Position numbers and translations under genes: made by a program
Notes under the pieces: generated by a model
What the model was told of the DNA's origin: nothing
Databases searched by the model: none
What the model saw: the letters and a program-made list of their open reading frames with translations, nothing else
Part shown: positions 21,498-24,962 of the stretch, one piece after another
Position numbering within the stretch: the stretch's first letter is position 1
How the letters are laid out: every line of letters begins with the position of its first letter
DNA from: an uncultured Eubacteriales bacterium
Lineage (GTDB): Bacteria; Bacillota; Clostridia; Oscillospirales; Oscillospiraceae
Direction: 5' to 3'
Length of the DNA: 24,962 nt
Assembly: GCA_900556935.1 (NCBI GenBank)
Contig: USQL01000028.1
Location: forward strand, 1 to 24,962

Positions 21498-21959
21498 TCA
21501 GTTTTCCTCTTTCTGCTCCGTCAGGCTCCGGGCAAAGGCACCCAGAATGCCATTGGCAAAGGCACCGGTATCGTCCCCGTCGTAGAACTTGGCAAGGCGC
21601 ACCGCCTCGGAGATGGCAACGCCGGTAGGGACATCGTCTACGTACAGGATCTCAAAAATCGCCAGCTCCATCACACAGCGGGTCAGCCGGGAAATCCGGC
21701 TGATATCCCAGCCAATGGAGAATTTCTGAATGATGGCGTTCAGCTCCTCGCTGCGATTGGACACCCCGGCTACCACCGTATCGATGTAGCGCAGCTGGGC
21801 ATTGCTGGGGCGATCCGTATAAACCGCGTTCTCCTGGGCAAGAGAAGGATAGTATTCCTTATTCAGCCGGGTGGCCACCACCTGTTCCGGCTCCTCCCCG
21901 GTAAATTCCCGGGCATAAATCAAATGAACCGCCAGTTCTCTGGCATCAGATCTTGTCAT
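21498..21959 (-). CDS. nusB: Transcription antitermination factor NusB
   Basis: The 153-residue protein begins MTRSDARELAVHLIYAREFT and ends with IFEILYVDDVPTGVAISEAV, RLAKFYDGDDTGAFANGILG, which are the NusB signature regions. It binds boxA RNA with S10 in rRNA antitermination. The start at 21959 has AGAGGAG upstream; a longer in-frame reading to 22169 is low-complexity antisense of the preceding gene and was discarded. It overlaps nothing and lies 11 bases after the Asp23 gene. Confidence 0.94.
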   Translation of the reverse strand: MTRSDARELAVHLIYAREFTGEEPEQVVATRLNKEYYPSLAQENAVYTDRPSNAQLRYIDTVVAGVSNRSEELNAIIQKFSIGWDISRISRLTRCVMELAIFEILYVDDVPTGVAISEAVRLAKFYDGDDTGAFANGILGAFARSLTEQKEEN

Positions 21960-21970
21960 GACAGCTCCTC

Positions 21971-22339
21971 TTACTTGCGGGAGATGCCGCAGACATTGAC
22001 ATTCACCGCATGGACCTTCACGCCGGTCATGGACTCCACGGCGGAGGCCACAGCGGTCTGCACATTGTCCGCCACATCTACCACGCTGTAGCCATAGCAG
22101 ATGAGAATGTCCACGTCGATGGTCACGGAGTTGTCCTCCGCAATCAGAATCTTCAGGCCCTTGCCCCAATTCTTGACACCTACCAGTTCCGCCACCTCGT
22201 TGCCGGGCTTTGCGTAAATCCCGGCCGCGCCCTCTACCTCGGAAACGGCGTGCTCCACGATCACTGCCACAACGTCCTCAGAAATCAAAACATTCCCGTT
22301 CTCCTCGGTCTGGGTAATGTACTGCTTATATTCAGCCAT
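21971..22339 (-). CDS. Asp23/Gls24 family envelope-stress protein
   Basis: The 122-residue protein has the family core GNVLISEDVVAVIVEHAVSE, VEGAAGIY, then VTIDVDILICYGYSVVDVAD and VKVHAVNVNVCGI. Asp23-type proteins are membrane-associated and linked to envelope stress; in clostridia one commonly precedes nusB, as here. It is the first gene of the operon ending with ispA. Confidence 0.92.
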   Translation of the reverse strand: MAEYKQYITQTEENGNVLISEDVVAVIVEHAVSEVEGAAGIYAKPGNEVAELVGVKNWGKGLKILIAEDNSVTIDVDILICYGYSVVDVADNVQTAVASAVESMTGVKVHAVNVNVCGISRK

Positions 22340-22451
22340 AATTGTTCCCTCCTAAACATCTGCATTGCTGGTCGCTATGCACACTTTTGTTTATTGTATC
22401 ACAAATCCAGAAAAATACAATGTTTTTTTCACCGTCTTCCAGGAAAACACA

Positions 22452-22484
22452 GCTCCCGGCCAGAAATTCTTTCCAGCCGGGAGC
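22452..22484 (-). terminator. Terminator after the TepA-like protease gene
   Basis: GCTCCCGGC (22452-22460) pairs with GCCGGGAGC (22476-22484), with further pairing of CAGAAA/TTTCCAG inside. The minus-strand exit is TGTGTTTTCC. It starts six bases after the stop codon. Confidence 0.75.
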
Positions 22485-22489
22485 CGTCG

Positions 22490-23182
22490 TCAGTGTTTCT
22501 CGTCCTTTCTCTTTTCAATCATCCGGTGCAGACAGCTCAGCGCGTCGTTCAGGCCCCCCAGCCTGTCAATCAGACCGGAGGCCACCGCCTCCTTGCCATA
22601 GAGAATGGTGCCCACATCCGTGGCCATCTCCCCTGTGGCCATCATATACTTTTCAAAATCCTTTTTGGAGATTCTGGAATTGGCTGTGACAAACTCCGTA
22701 ATCTGCTCCTGAATCCGCTGGAAATACCGGAATGTCTGGGGCGCGCCCACCACCAGCCCCGTCATGCGCACGGGATGGACCGTCATGCTGGCCGTCGGGG
22801 TGATGAAGGAGCGCTTGGTACACACCGCCAGAGGAATCCCGATGGAATGTCCGCCGCCTAAGACCAGGGATACCGTAGGCTTCTTCATTCCGGAAATCAT
22901 CTCCGCAATGGCAAGCCCCGCCTCAATGTCGCCGCCCACGGTGTTGAGCAGCAGCAGAAGCCCATCCACATCGTCGCTTTCCTCAATGCCCGCCAAAAGC
23001 GGGAGGATGTGTTCGTACTTGGTGGTCTTCACCGTCTCCGGGGCCACCTGATGGCCCTCAATCTGGCCGATAATGGTTAGCGTATAGATATTTCCCTGTT
23101 CGGAACGGGTCATATCAGAGCCCAGCTCCACAATCTGGTTCCGTTCCTCTTTTTTCAGGTCCGCGTTTTTCTCCGTTTCCAT
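22490..23182 (-). CDS. TepA/ClpP-like serine protease (translocation-enhancing type)
   Basis: The 230-residue protein has the ClpP/crotonase-fold protease pattern: LLLLNTVGGDIEAGLAIAEM, the nucleophile region LVLGGGHSIGIPLAVC (Ser in HSIG), and the catalytic His in ASMTVHPVRM. It matches TepA/YmfB of Bacillus, which is linked to protein export and spore formation. The start at 23182 (METEKN...) is chosen because AAAGGAGG lies upstream; seven extra residues to 23203 are possible. It is monocistronic on the evidence of flanking terminator and divergent promoter. Confidence 0.88.
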   Translation of the reverse strand: METEKNADLKKEERNQIVELGSDMTRSEQGNIYTLTIIGQIEGHQVAPETVKTTKYEHILPLLAGIEESDDVDGLLLLLNTVGGDIEAGLAIAEMISGMKKPTVSLVLGGGHSIGIPLAVCTKRSFITPTASMTVHPVRMTGLVVGAPQTFRYFQRIQEQITEFVTANSRISKKDFEKYMMATGEMATDVGTILYGKEAVASGLIDRLGGLNDALSCLHRMIEKRKDEKH

Positions 23183-23234
23183 TCGCCTTCCTCCTTTTTT
23201 CATAGGATAACCAAAAATTCACATTCCATTCCTA

Positions 23235-23263
23235 TTGCAAAAAAGAGAAAAACCGGCTATAAT
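23235..23263 (+). promoter_or_regulatory. Promoter for the YbaK-TSCPD genes
   Basis: TTGCAA (23235-23240), a 17-base spacer and TATAAT (23258-23263) form a strong sigma-A promoter 16 bases before the start codon, leaving a very short leader. Confidence 0.8.
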
Positions 23264-23279
23264 GTGGGGCGGTGATAGT

Positions 23280-23753
23280 ATGTCAGCAAAAACAAACGCC
23301 ATTCGCCTTGTGGAAAAGGCGGGCATTCCCTACTCGGAAAAATTCTATGAATACAGCGAGGATGACCTCAGCGGAAACCACGCCGCCCAGGTTCTGGGCA
23401 TCCCGGAGGAACAGGTTTTCAAAACCCTGGTTGCCCGGGGCGAGCGCACCGGCATCAACGTATTCTGCGTTCCGGTCTGCTGCGAGCTGGACCTGAAAAA
23501 GGCCGCCAAGGCCGCCGGAGATAAGAATATGGAGCTGATCCACGTCAAGGAGCTTCTGGGCCTCACCGGCTATATCCGGGGCGGATGCAGTCCTGTGGGT
23601 ATGAAGAAAAAATACCCCACCTATTTGGACGAGCTGTGTCTGCTGTGTGACGAAATCGCCCTCTCCGCCGGAGAACGCGGGCACCAGATGATTGTCCCAC
23701 CGGAGGCCATCGCTCAGCTTGTAGACGCAAAAATCGTTGACCTGACCAAATAA
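23280..23753 (+). CDS. ybaK: YbaK/EbsC-type aminoacyl-tRNA deacylase
   Basis: The 157-residue editing enzyme hydrolyses mischarged Cys-tRNA(Pro). It shows TNAIRLVEKAGIPYSEKFYE, then LGIPEEQVFKTLVARGE (with the conserved Lys), and the signature GLTGYIRGGCSPVGMKKKYP. Start at 23280 has GGCGGTGA upstream; an earlier in-frame ATG at 23235 would lie in the promoter. It is followed after about 20 bases by the TSCPD gene, likely in one transcript. Confidence 0.95.
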   Translation: MSAKTNAIRLVEKAGIPYSEKFYEYSEDDLSGNHAAQVLGIPEEQVFKTLVARGERTGINVFCVPVCCELDLKKAAKAAGDKNMELIHVKELLGLTGYIRGGCSPVGMKKKYPTYLDELCLLCDEIALSAGERGHQMIVPPEAIAQLVDAKIVDLTK

Positions 23754-23773
23754 ACACAGAAAGGAATTTGACT

Positions 23774-24028
23774 ATGCATTACGAATACACCACCAAGGGC
23801 ACCTGCTCCCGGACCATTTTCTTCGACCTGGAGGACGGCAAGATTCACAACGTCCAGTTCGTCGGCGGCTGCAACGGCAACCTGAAGGGTATCGGCTCCC
23901 TGGTAGAGGGCATGAAGGCCGAGGATGTGATTGACCGGGTTTCCGGCATCCAGTGCGGCGCAAAGTCCACCTCCTGCCCCGACCAGCTGGCTGCCGCCCT
24001 GAAGCAGGCTCTGGCAGAGGCAAAATGA
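23774..24028 (+). CDS. TSCPD domain protein (TIGR03905-like), 84 aa
   Basis: The small protein has conserved cysteines at TKGTCSRTI, VGGCNGNLKGI and the closing IQCGAKSTSCPDQLAAAL, which is the TSCPD domain, related to the C-terminus of vitamin-B12-dependent ribonucleotide reductases and possibly metal-binding. The start at 23774 has AAAGGA nine bases upstream; a TTG at 23768 is too close to it. Cellular role unknown. A strong terminator follows. Confidence 0.88.
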   Translation: MHYEYTTKGTCSRTIFFDLEDGKIHNVQFVGGCNGNLKGIGSLVEGMKAEDVIDRVSGIQCGAKSTSCPDQLAAALKQALAEAK

Positions 24029-24056
24029 TCCGTCGTACCTTTCCCCACGCAAAAAG

Positions 24057-24103
24057 CGCTCAATCCCATCGGCATTTCACCGATTCCGGGATTGAGCGTT
24101 TTT
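24057..24103. terminator. Bidirectional terminator between TSCPD gene and engB
   Basis: CGCTCAATCCC (24057-24067) pairs with GGGATTGAGCG (24088-24098), with inner ATCGG/CCGAT pairing, followed by TTTTTATG on the plus strand and preceded by AAAAA (a T-run for the minus strand). Genes converge here. Confidence 0.9.
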
Positions 24104-24137
24104 ATGTTTTGCGCCGATAGAGCGGCAATGGATGCAC

Positions 24138-24722
24138 TTACCCCTTGACCGTGCCCAGAATCTGTCTGACCAGCTCCTCCCGGCCATCGCCCTTCTCGGC
24201 AGAGAAGGGAATGACGGGGCAGCCCTCCGGCAGCTCCAGGTCCCGGCGGATGATTTCCAGATTCGGCTCCAGCTCACTCTTTTTCAGCTTGTCCTTCTTA
24301 TTGGCCACAACCACAAAGGGGCAGCCAGAATCCAAAAACCACTTCGCCATGGTAATATCGTTGTTCGTGGGCGGGTGGCGGTAGTCCACAATCAGAACTC
24401 CCAGGGTAATCCGGTTGGCGGCAAAGTAATCCTCCATGAGTTTGGCCCAGCGGTCTTTTTCCGCCTGGGGAACTTTGGCAAAGCCATAGCCGGGCAAATC
24501 CACCAGATAGCACTTGTTATCCAGCAGGAAATAATTGACATGGACGGTCTTTCCCGGCTTGTCCCCCACCTTTGCCATGCTTTTCCGCTGCAAAAGCCGG
24601 TTGATCACCGAGGACTTGCCCACATTGGACTTGCCCGCAAAGGCAATCTCCGGCAGGCGCTTTCCCGGGAAATCCTTGGGGGCGGCGGCGGAAATCAAAA
24701 ATTCGACATTCTGAAAATTCAT
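24138..24722 (-). CDS. engB: Ribosome-assembly GTPase EngB (YsxC)
   Basis: The 194-residue GTPase has G1 GKSNVGKSS (about 30-38), G3 DLPGYGFAKVP (about 75-85), G4 NKKDK (about 141-145) and G5-like PFSAEKGDG. It assists 50S subunit maturation. GAGGAGG lies five bases before the ATG. It follows lon by about ten bases, a common clostridial and bacillar pair. Confidence 0.97.
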   Translation of the reverse strand: MNFQNVEFLISAAAPKDFPGKRLPEIAFAGKSNVGKSSVINRLLQRKSMAKVGDKPGKTVHVNYFLLDNKCYLVDLPGYGFAKVPQAEKDRWAKLMEDYFAANRITLGVLIVDYRHPPTNNDITMAKWFLDSGCPFVVVANKKDKLKKSELEPNLEIIRRDLELPEGCPVIPFSAEKGDGREELVRQILGTVKG

Positions 24723-24732
24723 AGCCGCCTCC

Positions 24733-24962
24733 TCACTGCTGGATTTCCGGACGGCGGACCTTCCCGGAGACCTCCTCCGGAAGCACGCCCAGAATGGCGG
24801 GGTTCATCTCCGTCGTCCGATTCAAGGCGGATGCCAGAACCGTATCCACCATAGAAGCGCTGATAAAGTTCAGCTGCTTGCGGACGGTCTGGTCGATTTC
24901 CTCCAGGTCCCGCTCATTGTCCTTGGGGATAATCACGGTGCGGATGCCGTGCCGCAGGGCGG
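24733..24962 (-). CDS. lon: ATP-dependent protease Lon, C-terminal fragment (cut by window edge)
   Basis: The visible 76 codons read ALRHGIRTVIIPKDNERDLE and onward, the end of the Lon proteolytic domain, where the phrase (I)xxVIIPKxNxxDLE is highly conserved. The 5' part, including the AAA+ domain and catalytic Ser-Lys, lies beyond the window. The tail after about residue 50 is family-variable. It is followed by engB. Confidence 0.93.
   Translation of the reverse strand, partial: ALRHGIRTVIIPKDNERDLEEIDQTVRKQLNFISASMVDTVLASALNRTTEMNPAILGVLPEEVSGKVRRPEIQQ

Noticed and set aside
1..24962. CRISPR array, tRNA, rRNA or insertion sequence
   Set aside because: No regularly spaced repeats, cloverleaf-like sequence, rRNA stretch or transposase was seen on either strand.

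Overview
The window joins two different things: a compact filamentous-phage (inovirus-type) prophage at about 1-7601, and about 17 kb of ordinary chromosome from a spore-forming, Gram-positive Clostridia-like bacterium, probably of the Oscillospiraceae/Ruminococcaceae type. The host call rests on the spore genes (CwlD-type amidase, CotJA/CotJB/CotJC), on clostridial gene orders (Asp23-nusB-xseA-xseB-ispA, lon-engB) and on GC-rich coding sequence. The phage part is visibly more AT-rich.

Phage region. A 73-bp direct repeat (one mismatch) lies at 1-73 and 7602-7674, giving an element of about 7.6 kb. The minus-strand genes follow the classic filamentous-phage order if the element is read as a circle: ssDNA-binding-like protein, small coiled-coil protein, Rep_trans-type rolling-circle initiator, two small unknown ORFs, two small membrane proteins, leaderless major coat protein, a large hairpin, the attachment region, then a late operon of pIII-like adsorption protein, pVI-like membrane protein, Zot/pI ATPase and a small membrane protein. 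A plus-strand immunity module (XRE repressor plus a membrane protein with a Trp-rich tail) diverges from the replication operon across three operator-like repeats, one of them inside a near-consensus promoter. An 860-bp gene-free region (3639-4496) holds nested long-range inverted repeats. No secretin is seen, as expected for a single-membrane host.

Junction. The right repeat runs into a perfect 14-6-14 bp palindrome (7659-7692) that looks like a tyrosine-recombinase core site. It lies 128 bp upstream of a host Xer-type recombinase (7821-8819). This suggests that the phage uses the host Xer enzyme at a site beside its gene. The first 55 bases of the window exactly equal 7602-7656, so the window edge may be an assembly break at a circular or tandem phage.

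Host region. After xer come a membrane-anchored HTH protein and, on the minus strand, cwlD-radA-methyltransferase. Next are a plus-strand cotJ operon (fused CotJA-CotJB, then CotJC) and a minus-strand BlaI repressor / M56 metallopeptidase pair, in which the peptidase is fused to a phosphodiester-glycosidase domain and the operon has a clear BlaI operator pair. Then follow an ECF sigma factor with a membrane anti-sigma-like partner, the asp23-nusB-tsaD-like-xseA-xseB-ispA operon, a TepA/ClpP-like protease, a plus-strand YbaK deacylase and TSCPD protein, and engB behind a truncated lon at the right edge.
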